NCBI GenBank assembly: GCA_021199975.1
Contig: JAJQHF010000084.1
Location: 1-5,481, forward strand
Direction: 5' to 3'
Source: Candidatus Gastranaerophilales bacterium
GTDB taxonomy: Bacteria; Cyanobacteriota; Vampirovibrionia; Gastranaerophilales; Gastranaerophilaceae
DNA length: 5,481 bases
In this document: positions 1 to 5,481 of the stretch, piece by piece
Position numbering within the stretch: the first letter of the stretch is position 1
How the letters are laid out: the number at the start of each line of letters is the position of its first letter
Position numbers and translations under genes: made by a program
Notes under the pieces: model-generated
What the model saw: the letters and a program-made list of their open reading frames with translations, nothing else
Told to the model about the DNA's origin: nothing
Databases searched by the model: none

Positions 1-457
1 GGGTAACATCCGATAATTTGCTTCTTACACTGTACAGAACAACAGGTACAAAAATAAAAGGAGAAAAAACAGCTGTGATACAGATATAAATTACAGCCAT
101 AACAAACGGTTCAAACTCAAAACTTGTTTGTACAAAAACCATACATAAATAATACAATAATAACCCCGGTAAAATTGCGATTGTTGAACAAATTGATTTT
201 ATTATTATTTCCGGAATACTAAATAAACTTGGAAATAACGGAGATTTATTGTTAATATTTCGGTTAACCGTTATCGATGCACACCCCAAAAACAACATAC
301 CGATTATGGAGTAAAATGCCATCATAGGTGTATTATCAGGCGGATAATAATAACTTTCATATAAAATAAAAAATAATACAGCTGAGAAAAATGCAATTTT
401 TACAATCCACCAGGAATCACCGGTCATACTTCTGATTGAATCAACTAAAGATGCCAT
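1..457 (-). CDS. Multi-pass membrane protein of unknown function, 3' end cut off by the window edge
   Basis: I do not recognise this family. The frame is open from an ATG at 457 to the left edge, giving 152 residues with no stop, so the C-terminus is missing. An AAGGAG ribosome binding site (465-470) lies 7 nt before the ATG and supports this start. The protein begins with a short polar, possibly amphipathic stretch containing GDSWW (13-17). Four hydrophobic segments follow, at about 17-34, 44-62, 89-110 and 117-142. A basic, Asn-rich loop (65-71) follows segment 2 and an RSK follows segment 4. No catalytic motif is visible, and no signal peptide separate from the first helix. Only 29 nt separate it from the ftsH stop and no terminator lies between them, so it is probably co-transcribed with ftsH. 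A role beside FtsH in the inner membrane is possible but only inferred. It is a real gene by start signal, frame and composition; its function is unknown. Confidence 0.8.
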   Translation of the reverse strand, partial: MASLVDSIRSMTGDSWWIVKIAFFSAVLFFILYESYYYPPDNTPMMAFYSIIGMLFLGCASITVNRNINNKSPLFPSLFSIPEIIIKSICSTIAILPGLLLYYLCMVFVQTSFEFEPFVMAVIYICITAVFSPFIFVPVVLYSVRSKLSDVT

Positions 458-486
458 ATAAATTCTCCTTCTTTATAAAATACCCG

Positions 487-2355
487 TTATAAATTATCAT
501 TAAACTCTTCGCCTTTAATTTTGACAATAATACCTGTTACATCATCATCATCAAGAGTTTCTTTCTCTAAAAGTTCTTTTGCAACGGCATCCAATAAATC
601 TCTGTTTTCGTTAAGAAGCTGTTTTGCAACTTCATATCTTCCGTCAATTATATTTTTAACTTCTCTGTCTAAATCGGCAGCAAATTCTTCCGAAAAATCT
701 CTTGTTGTACCGAAGTCACGTCCCATAAATACGTGCTCCTGTGATTTTCCGTATGTCATAGCGCCCATTTTTTCGGACATACCCCATTGTGACACCATTT
801 TTTTTGCAACCTCTGTTACCTTCTCAAGGTCGCTTGAAGCGCCGGTTGAGATTTTATCTTTTCCGTATACTATTTCTTCCGCTACTCTGCCGCCTAATGT
901 CATTGTAATTTGGTCTAACAGTTTTGCTTTGCTTACGTGAACTTTATTATCTTCGGGTTTTGTCCAGGTAATACCAAGTGCATATCCTCTAGGTATAATT
1001 GTAACTTTATGCAGTTCATCACAATTTTTCAATAATTTAGCAAGAAGTGCGTGACCTACCTCATGGTACGAAGTTATTTCTTTATCTTCATCGGTCATAA
1101 CTTTACTTTTCTTTTCTATACCTGCAATAACTCTGTCAATAGCATCATCAATTTCCTGCATATTAATTACCGTTTTGTTTCTTCTTGCGGCAAGTAATGC
1201 CGATTCATTAAGTAAACTTTGTAAATCAGCGCCTGTAAAGCCGGGTGTGCGTTTTGCCAATACTTTTAAATCAACGTCTTTATCAAGCGGTTTACCTTTT
1301 GCGTGGACTTTTAAAATTTGTTCTCTGCCTTTTACATCAGGCATGCTTACCATAATTTGTCTGTCAAATCTGCCCGGTCTTAAAAGAGCATTATCCAAAA
1401 TGTCGGGTCTGTTTGTTGCTGCTAAAATAATAATATTTGTATTTCCGTCAAAACCATCCATTTCAACGAGTAATTGGTTAAGAGTCTGTTCTCTTTCATC
1501 GTGTCCGCCGCCCAAGCCTGCTCCTCTTTGTCTGCCCACGGCATCAATTTCATCTATAAATACAATACAAGGCTGATGTTTTTTTGCCTGTTCAAATAAA
1601 TCACGAACTCTTGAAGCTCCGACTCCGACAAACATTTCAACGAAATCAGAACCGCTTATTGAGAAGAAAGGAACACCTGCTTCTCCTGCTACGGCTTTAG
1701 CCATTAATGTTTTACCTGTTCCCGGCGCACCGACAAGTAAAACACCTTTCGGAATTTTTGCGCCGAGTTTTAAATATTTTTCGCCATTTTTAAGGAAATC
1801 AACTATTTCTTCAAGCTCTTGTCTTTCTTCATCGATACCTGCGACATCTTTAAATGTAACCTTTACTTTGCTGTCCAGCATCATTTTTGCTTTGCTTTTA
1901 CCGAAAGACAATGCTTGTGAACCGCCGGTTTGTATTATTTTAGCAAGGATTATAAAGAATGCAATTATTAATAATATGGGAAATGCAGTACCCATTATTC
2001 CCATAAAGGAGGATGTTTCATTTGTTTTCTTTATATCTACATTTACATTATTTTCTTCTAAAGTATTATAAAAAGTATTATCATTTGCGGGGATATTGGC
2101 TCTGTATCGCAGACTTGCAGTTACTGTTTCTTTTCCGTTTATTTCGGTTTTTATAGCATCGTCAACAGGAACTGCCGTTACTGTATCGTTTTCAATTATA
2201 ACCTCTTTTATTTCCGAATTTTTAACCTTGTTTAAGAACTCTGTGTAAGTAAGCATTTTTGTAGAAGTTGAAGGACCCGTAAAAAGCATTGAACCTAATG
2301 CAAGAACCAAAATGCCGATTACCAGCCATATACCCATTGATTGATTTTTATTCAT
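487..2355 (-). CDS. ftsH: ATP-dependent zinc metalloprotease FtsH
   Basis: FtsH is a membrane-anchored hexameric AAA+ protease that extracts and degrades misfolded membrane proteins and short-lived cytosolic proteins. The 622-residue length is normal and the gene looks intact. Seen in order: transmembrane helix 1 (about 8-25), periplasmic domain (about 30-115), transmembrane helix 2 (about 117-140), the FGKSKAKM linker (151-158), Walker A GAPGTGKT (209-216), the pore loop MFVG (241-244), Walker B with FIDEID (266-271), and the second region of homology with probable arginine fingers R326 and R329. The peptidase domain has the zinc motif HEVGH (431-435), with E432 as catalytic base and D509 as the likely third ligand. 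HEVGH and GITW (461-464) resemble cyanobacterial and plastid FtsH; most other bacteria have HEAGH. The start at 2355 is supported by AAAAGGG (2363-2369) 7 nt upstream. A promoter precedes it, and a small membrane-protein gene follows 29 nt after the stop, probably in the same operon. Confidence 0.98.
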   Translation of the reverse strand: MNKNQSMGIWLVIGILVLALGSMLFTGPSTSTKMLTYTEFLNKVKNSEIKEVIIENDTVTAVPVDDAIKTEINGKETVTASLRYRANIPANDNTFYNTLEENNVNVDIKKTNETSSFMGIMGTAFPILLIIAFFIILAKIIQTGGSQALSFGKSKAKMMLDSKVKVTFKDVAGIDEERQELEEIVDFLKNGEKYLKLGAKIPKGVLLVGAPGTGKTLMAKAVAGEAGVPFFSISGSDFVEMFVGVGASRVRDLFEQAKKHQPCIVFIDEIDAVGRQRGAGLGGGHDEREQTLNQLLVEMDGFDGNTNIIILAATNRPDILDNALLRPGRFDRQIMVSMPDVKGREQILKVHAKGKPLDKDVDLKVLAKRTPGFTGADLQSLLNESALLAARRNKTVINMQEIDDAIDRVIAGIEKKSKVMTDEDKEITSYHEVGHALLAKLLKNCDELHKVTIIPRGYALGITWTKPEDNKVHVSKAKLLDQITMTLGGRVAEEIVYGKDKISTGASSDLEKVTEVAKKMVSQWGMSEKMGAMTYGKSQEHVFMGRDFGTTRDFSEEFAADLDREVKNIIDGRYEVAKQLLNENRDLLDAVAKELLEKETLDDDDVTGIIVKIKGEEFNDNL

Positions 2356-2387
2356 TTTAAATCCCTTTTATAAAAACTCTCACATTG

Positions 2388-2416
2388 ATTATACATTAAA
2401 TCCCGCCGATTGAAAA
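2388..2416 (-). promoter_or_regulatory. Likely sigma-70-type promoter of ftsH
   Basis: On the minus strand a perfect -10 box TATAAT (2388-2393) lies 17 nt downstream of TTTTCA (2411-2416), which matches four of six bases of the -35 consensus. Transcription would start near 2381, giving a leader of about 26 nt that contains the AAAAGGG ribosome binding site of ftsH. No CIRCE heat-shock operator was seen. The spacing is good but the call rests on sequence match alone. Confidence 0.6.
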
Positions 2417-2449
2417 CAGAATAAAAAATTTCAACAGGTTATAATTTTA

Positions 2450-2471
2450 AAGGTTATCCTTAGATAACCTT
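2450..2471 (-). terminator. Perfect 9-bp hairpin downstream of aroF: weak terminator or operator
   Basis: The arms AAGGTTATC (2450-2458) and GATAACCTT (2463-2471) pair perfectly around a 4-nt loop. The hairpin lies 61 nt past the aroF stop and upstream of the ftsH promoter. In the minus direction it is followed by a short, A-interrupted T stretch (TTTAAAATT), so it could be a weak intrinsic terminator for aroF. The stem has only three G-C pairs and lacks a long U tract, so a protein-binding palindrome is an equally fair reading. A further copy of the half-site AGGTTAT lies at 2436-2442. Confidence 0.45.
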
Positions 2472-2532
2472 ATGACAAACAGAAAATGTTCCAAATACTG
2501 ATTTAGTAAAAAAGCCGGAATAAATTGTCTTA

Positions 2533-3543
2533 TTAAAATGACTTTTTAATGACAGACGCTAATGCTTTAAGCTCTTCATACAGTTCTCCGAACTGCTCGG
2601 GATATAATGATTGAGCGCCGTCACATACAGCGGTATCAGGTGAATTATGTACTTCTATAATTAATCCGTCGGCACCTGCGGCAACAGCAGCCTTTGACAT
2701 AGGAGCAATTTTATCTCTCAATCCTGTTGCATGGCTCGGGTCAACAATAATCGGCAGGTGGCTTATTTTTTGAACTACCGGTATTGCACTTATATCAAGT
2801 GTGTTCCTTGTAATATGTTCAAATGTTCTTATTCCTCTTTCACATAAAATTACCTGCCTGTTGCCGCCTGCCATTATGTATTCGGCAGACATCAGCCATT
2901 CTTCTATAGTAGCGCTTAATCCTCTTTTTAAAAGAACGGGTTTTCTTATTTCTCCTAAACTTTTGAGCAGATTAAAATTTTGCATATTTCTTGCGCCTAC
3001 CTGTAAAATATCAACATATTTTAAAAACATAGGTATTTGAGAAACTTCCATAACTTCCGAAGTAACAGCCATATTATATTTATCCGCAACTTCTTTTAGA
3101 ATTTTTAATCCTTCTTCACCCAATCCTTGAAATGCGTAAGGAGAGGTTCTTGGCTTAAAAGCACCGCCTCTTAGCATTTTTACTCCGTATTTTGACAGTT
3201 TTGCGGCAGTTGCATCCATTTGGTCATACGTTTCCACCGTACAGGGACCTGCAATCATGCCTATATGTCCGCCGCCGAATTTAACACCTTTTACATCAAT
3301 AACGGTGTCCTCTTTTTGAAATACTCTGCTGACCAATTTATACGGAGAAGAAATTCTTATTACTTCCTTAACTCCGTCTAAAAGCTCAATATCTCTTTTG
3401 TCGATAACTTTTCTGCCTACAGCGCCAATAACCGTGTGGTCTTCGCCTTTTGAAATATGTGCATCAAAACCACGCTGTTTGATGTAGTCTATTACCTTTT
3501 TAATATTTTCTTCCGATACATTCGGCTGCATTACTATTAACAT
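2533..3543 (-). CDS. aroF: 3-deoxy-7-phosphoheptulonate (DAHP) synthase, type I-beta
   Basis: This cytosolic enzyme condenses phosphoenolpyruvate with erythrose 4-phosphate to give DAHP, the first step of the shikimate route to aromatic amino acids. The 336 residues split into an N-terminal ferredoxin-like domain (about 1-70) and a TIM-barrel catalytic domain (about 85-330), the layout of the Thermotoga maritima enzyme. Visible active-site elements are GPC (99-101), RGGAFKPRTSPYAFQG (125-140, with K130 and R132) and LLKRG (204-208). The probable metal ligands C101, H271, E297 and D308 each sit one residue earlier than in the T. maritima enzyme. In that family the N-terminal domain mediates feedback inhibition by tyrosine or phenylalanine; the same is inferred here. 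It is not fused to chorismate mutase. The start at 3543 is supported by AGAGAGGA (3551-3558) 7 nt upstream. No other aromatic pathway gene is in the window, and it is transcribed divergently from the OmpH-like gene. Confidence 0.97.
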   Translation of the reverse strand: MLIVMQPNVSEENIKKVIDYIKQRGFDAHISKGEDHTVIGAVGRKVIDKRDIELLDGVKEVIRISSPYKLVSRVFQKEDTVIDVKGVKFGGGHIGMIAGPCTVETYDQMDATAAKLSKYGVKMLRGGAFKPRTSPYAFQGLGEEGLKILKEVADKYNMAVTSEVMEVSQIPMFLKYVDILQVGARNMQNFNLLKSLGEIRKPVLLKRGLSATIEEWLMSAEYIMAGGNRQVILCERGIRTFEHITRNTLDISAIPVVQKISHLPIIVDPSHATGLRDKIAPMSKAAVAAGADGLIIEVHNSPDTAVCDGAQSLYPEQFGELYEELKALASVIKKSF

Positions 3544-3564
3544 ATTATATTCCTCTCTGATTTT

Positions 3565-3570
3565 ATTATA
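3565..3570 (-). promoter_or_regulatory. Possible -10 box for aroF
   Basis: The minus strand has a perfect TATAAT 21 nt before the aroF ATG, which would give a short leader of about 15 nt holding the ribosome binding site. No good -35 hexamer is seen 16 to 18 nt upstream, and the surroundings are so AT-rich that TATAAT could occur by chance. An overlapping TATTAT (3570-3575) is an alternative. No leader peptide or attenuator resembling aromatic amino acid control is visible. Confidence 0.35.
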
Positions 3571-3620
3571 TAATAGATATAAATTTTTAAAATATTATAA
3601 AATTCAAATAATTAATTTTC

Positions 3621-3649
3621 TTGTCTTTGTTAGTATCATTTGGTAAAAT
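3621..3649 (+). promoter_or_regulatory. Likely extended -10 promoter of the OmpH-like gene
   Basis: TTGTCT (3621-3626, four of six bases of the -35 consensus) is followed after 17 nt by TAAAAT (3644-3649). A TG at 3641-3642 makes the latter an extended -10 element, TGGTAAAAT. Transcription would begin near 3656, leaving a leader of about 14 nt that just contains the AGGAGG ribosome binding site (3659-3664). It lies back to back with the aroF start region in a 126-nt gap. Confidence 0.55.
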
Positions 3650-3669
3650 TATGTATATAGGAGGAAGAA

Positions 3670-4122
3670 ATGTTTAAGTTTAAATTTATTTTAACAGTTT
3701 TACTGATAATGTTTGCCGCTAATATTAGTGCAAACGCATCAACAATCGGGTATGCGGATTTTGATAAAGTGCTTACGGAATATACTTTTGCTCGTAATGC
3801 TTATAAAGATATTGATAATAAATTATTGGAATTACAACAGTATGCTATAGATAAAGATAAACAGTATAAGGCAATTGATTCGCCAATCCAAAAAAAGACT
3901 TTTGAAGAACAAATTCAAAAAGAATTTCAATCAAAAGAAGATAAAATCTATTCTTTAAAAACTCAAAAAGAAAAAGTAATAAGAGAAAATGTGCTTGCGG
4001 CTTGTAAGTCTGTTGCATCTTCAAAAAAACTTGATGCTATTCTTGATTACAATGTTGTATATGCAGGCGGTGTTGATGTTACAAATGATATTATTCAATA
4101 TTTAAACACTCAAAAGAAATAA
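3670..4122 (+). CDS. OmpH/Skp-family periplasmic chaperone-like protein
   Basis: Skp/OmpH proteins are periplasmic trimers that hold unfolded outer-membrane proteins in long coiled-coil arms before BAM inserts them. The 150 residues are close to the usual precursor length (about 160 in E. coli). A signal peptide is clear: basic start (K3, K5), hydrophobic core (6-17) and an Ala-Asn-Ala site, with cleavage probably after A23. The mature part opens with IGYADFDKVLTEY (26-38), the typical N-terminal strand and helix of the family. A long Lys/Glu/Gln-rich region, predicted helical or coiled coil, spans about 40-112. The end, LDAILDYNVVYAGG then DVTNDII (136-142), is the usual C-terminal core. The start is set by AGGAGG (3659-3664) 5 nt upstream. 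In many diderms such genes sit beside bamA or lpx genes, but here the gene stands alone between aroF and pdp and is followed by its own terminator. Family membership is well supported; the client proteins are not known. Confidence 0.88.
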   Translation: MFKFKFILTVLLIMFAANISANASTIGYADFDKVLTEYTFARNAYKDIDNKLLELQQYAIDKDKQYKAIDSPIQKKTFEEQIQKEFQSKEDKIYSLKTQKEKVIRENVLAACKSVASSKKLDAILDYNVVYAGGVDVTNDIIQYLNTQKK

Positions 4123-4146
4123 ATATATTGTATAAAAATTATTAAT

Positions 4147-4187
4147 AAGCCTGAGAAGTTAATAACCTTCAGGCTTTTTTGTTTTTA
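4147..4187 (+). terminator. Intrinsic terminator after the OmpH-like gene
   Basis: AAGCCTGA (4147-4154) pairs with TCAGGCTT (4169-4176) to give an 8-bp stem. It is followed at once by a T run (4175-4180, then TTTTT at 4182-4186). An alternative fold pairs AAGCCT with AGGCTT, bulges out GA at 4153-4154 and continues with GAAG/CTTC. Both folds place a G-C-rich stem directly before the U tract. It lies 24 nt past the OmpH-like stop and ends less than 20 nt before the pdp start. Confidence 0.88.
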
Positions 4188-4203
4188 TAGAAACGGAGTT
4201 TAT

Positions 4204-5481
4204 ATGAAAATTATTGATATTATTGAAAAAAAGAAAAATGGTAAGGCATTAAATGAAGAAGAAATAAAGTTCTTTATAAATGGAATAATGGATAATTCAA
4301 TAGAAGATTATCAAACAAGTGCGCTTTTAATGGCAATATATTTTAAAGGAATGAACCTTGATGAAACTACATGGCTTACAAAATATATGGTAGAGTCAGG
4401 CGAAATTATGGATTTATCTGATATTTCCGATAATATTGCAGATAAACATTCCACAGGCGGAGTAGGTGATAAAATAACTTTAATATTTTTACCGTTAATG
4501 GCTGCTGCAGGTATTTATACTGCTAAATTATCAGGCAGAGGATTGGGGCATACGGGTGGAACAATTGATAAATTAGAATCCATTCCAAATTTTAGAACCG
4601 ATTTATCAATAGAAGAATTTAAAACTAAAGTAAAAGAGCATAAAACTGCAATTGCGGCGCAGACTCTTTCTTTAGCACCTGCGGACGGAAAATTATATGC
4701 TCTGCGCGATGTTACATCAACTGTTGATATTATCCCTTTGATTGCTTCATCCGTAGTTTCAAAAAAAATTGCTTCGGGCGCAAATCATATAATACTCGAT
4801 GTTAAATACGGTTCGGGTGCTTTTATAAAAACAGCGGAGGAAGCTCAAAGATTATCGGAAGTTATGGTTGAAGTCGGAAAACGATTAAACAAAAATATTT
4901 GTGCTGTAATAAGCTCAATGAATCAGCCTTTAGGCAGAGCGGTCGGCAACTCTGTAGAAATTCAGGAGGTTATTGAATTTTTAAAAGGAAATATGGAACC
5001 TGATTTAAAAGAAATAACCTATACACTTGTTCAAACTGCTTTTGAAAAAGCAGGTAAAGTTATGTCAAAAGAAGAAGGGTATAAATATTTGGATGAACTT
5101 ATTTTAAGCGGAAAAGCGTTGGATAAATTTAAAGAAATAATATCATCTCAAAACGGCGATACATCTGTGATTGATGATTATACAAAATTACCTCAGGCTG
5201 CAATTAAATATGAGGTTAAATCCACCCAAACAGGCTATGTCAAAAATATTGATGCTTTAAAGATAGCAAAAGCTTGCAAGAACTTAGGTGCGGGAAGAGA
5301 AAAGAAAACTGATTTAATAGACTACAGCGCAGGAATTTATCTGACTCAAAAATGCAGTGAACCTGCGGCAGAAGGTGAAACAATTGCCGTTATTTATACA
5401 AACAAAAAAGAAGCAATTAAAGAAGCAGAAAATTTGATTTTATCAGCCTATGAATTTTCTGACACAAAAGAAGAATATAAA
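4204..5481 (+). CDS. pdp: Pyrimidine-nucleoside phosphorylase, last few residues outside the window
   Basis: This cytosolic enzyme of nucleoside salvage reversibly splits uridine, thymidine and deoxyuridine with phosphate into the free base and (deoxy)ribose 1-phosphate. The frame is open for 426 codons to the right edge. Bacillus-type enzymes have about 433 residues, so only a short tail is missing. Seen in order: the N-terminal helical domain (1-65); KHSTGGVGDK (81-90), which binds phosphate and includes H82; the family signature SGRGLGHTGGTIDKLE (110-125); LRDVTSTVD (167-175) with R168; S183 and K187, expected to contact the base; and the C-terminal domain (about 343-415) with LGAGR (361-365). 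K108 just before the signature matches pyrimidine-nucleoside phosphorylases, while E. coli thymidine phosphorylase has Met there, so broad specificity is favoured. GGAG (4195-4198) lies 5 nt before the ATG. A strong terminator sits directly upstream and no good promoter was found, so transcription may depend on readthrough. Confidence 0.95.
   Translation, partial: MKIIDIIEKKKNGKALNEEEIKFFINGIMDNSIEDYQTSALLMAIYFKGMNLDETTWLTKYMVESGEIMDLSDISDNIADKHSTGGVGDKITLIFLPLMAAAGIYTAKLSGRGLGHTGGTIDKLESIPNFRTDLSIEEFKTKVKEHKTAIAAQTLSLAPADGKLYALRDVTSTVDIIPLIASSVVSKKIASGANHIILDVKYGSGAFIKTAEEAQRLSEVMVEVGKRLNKNICAVISSMNQPLGRAVGNSVEIQEVIEFLKGNMEPDLKEITYTLVQTAFEKAGKVMSKEEGYKYLDELILSGKALDKFKEIISSQNGDTSVIDDYTKLPQAAIKYEVKSTQTGYVKNIDALKIAKACKNLGAGREKKTDLIDYSAGIYLTQKCSEPAAEGETIAVIYTNKKEAIKEAENLILSAYEFSDTKEEYK

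Noticed and set aside
521..940. Plus-strand open frame of 139 codons
   Set aside because: It lies wholly antisense to the conserved FtsH peptidase domain, has no ribosome binding site and encodes a Ser-rich, low-complexity product. It is a shadow of ftsH.
1175..1576. Plus-strand open frame of 133 codons
   Set aside because: It is antisense to the FtsH AAA+ domain, including Walker B and the arginine-finger region; it resembles no known protein and has no start signal.
1868..2071. Plus-strand open frame of 67 codons with hydrophobic stretches
   Set aside because: The hydrophobicity comes from reading the complement of the FtsH second membrane helix and linker. There is no ribosome binding site.
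2508..2518. CCGGCTTTTTT on the minus strand just after aroF, as a possible terminator
   Set aside because: It has a T run preceded by a few G/C bases, but no upstream arm pairs with them to form a stem. The hairpin at 2450-2471 is the better candidate.
2801..3040. Plus-strand open frame of 79 codons
   Set aside because: It is antisense to the conserved barrel of DAHP synthase and has no start signal.
4761..4768. Run of eight A inside pdp as a possible frameshift or slippage site
   Set aside because: The frame is continuous across it and encodes the conserved Ser-Lys-Lys-Ile with catalytic K187. Nothing suggests a second product.
4204..5481. Thymidine phosphorylase (deoA) or AMP phosphorylase as the identity of the last gene
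   Set aside because: K108 and the overall similarity to Bacillus-type pyrimidine-nucleoside phosphorylase favour that family, and the N-terminal extension of AMP phosphorylases is absent. A deoA-like activity on thymidine is still expected within the broader specificity.
1..5481. Mobile element, CRISPR, toxin-antitoxin or defence system
   Set aside because: No repeat array, transposase, integrase, tRNA-adjacent attachment site or defence domain was seen. All complete genes are housekeeping types with uniform AT-rich composition.

Overview
The window reads as ordinary chromosomal DNA from an AT-rich, low-GC diderm bacterium. It holds five protein-coding genes and the control sequences between them. 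No RNA genes, CRISPR arrays, insertion sequences, phage genes or origins were seen. An OmpH/Skp-type periplasmic protein with a signal peptide implies an outer membrane. The FtsH protease carries HEVGH in its zinc site and a GITW segment after it. From memory, both are typical of cyanobacterial and chloroplast FtsH, where other bacteria usually have HEAGH. AT-rich DNA with an outer membrane and cyanobacterial-type FtsH makes a non-photosynthetic Cyanobacteriota lineage (Melainabacteria/Vampirovibrionia, such as gut Gastranaerophilales) the best guess, but this is inference from a few residues.

Layout: the left 3.5 kb is read on the minus strand and the right 1.8 kb on the plus strand. From the divergence point at about 3544-3669, the minus strand carries a type I-beta DAHP synthase (aroF, 2533-3543), then ftsH (487-2355), then a four-helix membrane protein of unknown function that runs off the left edge (1-457). 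ftsH has its own likely promoter just downstream of a perfect 9-bp hairpin. The membrane protein starts only 29 nt after the ftsH stop, so the two are probably co-transcribed. On the plus strand are the OmpH/Skp-like gene (3670-4122), a strong intrinsic terminator (4147-4187), and a pyrimidine-nucleoside phosphorylase (pdp, from 4204), which runs off the right edge within a few residues of its expected end.

The genes do not form one pathway. They cover entry into aromatic amino acid synthesis (aroF), membrane protein quality control (ftsH and perhaps its small membrane neighbour), envelope protein folding (OmpH-like) and pyrimidine nucleoside salvage (pdp). I found no convincing undescribed system. 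The points most worth checking are the ftsH-linked membrane protein, the palindrome with a third half-site between aroF and ftsH, and the terminator that leaves almost no room for a pdp promoter.
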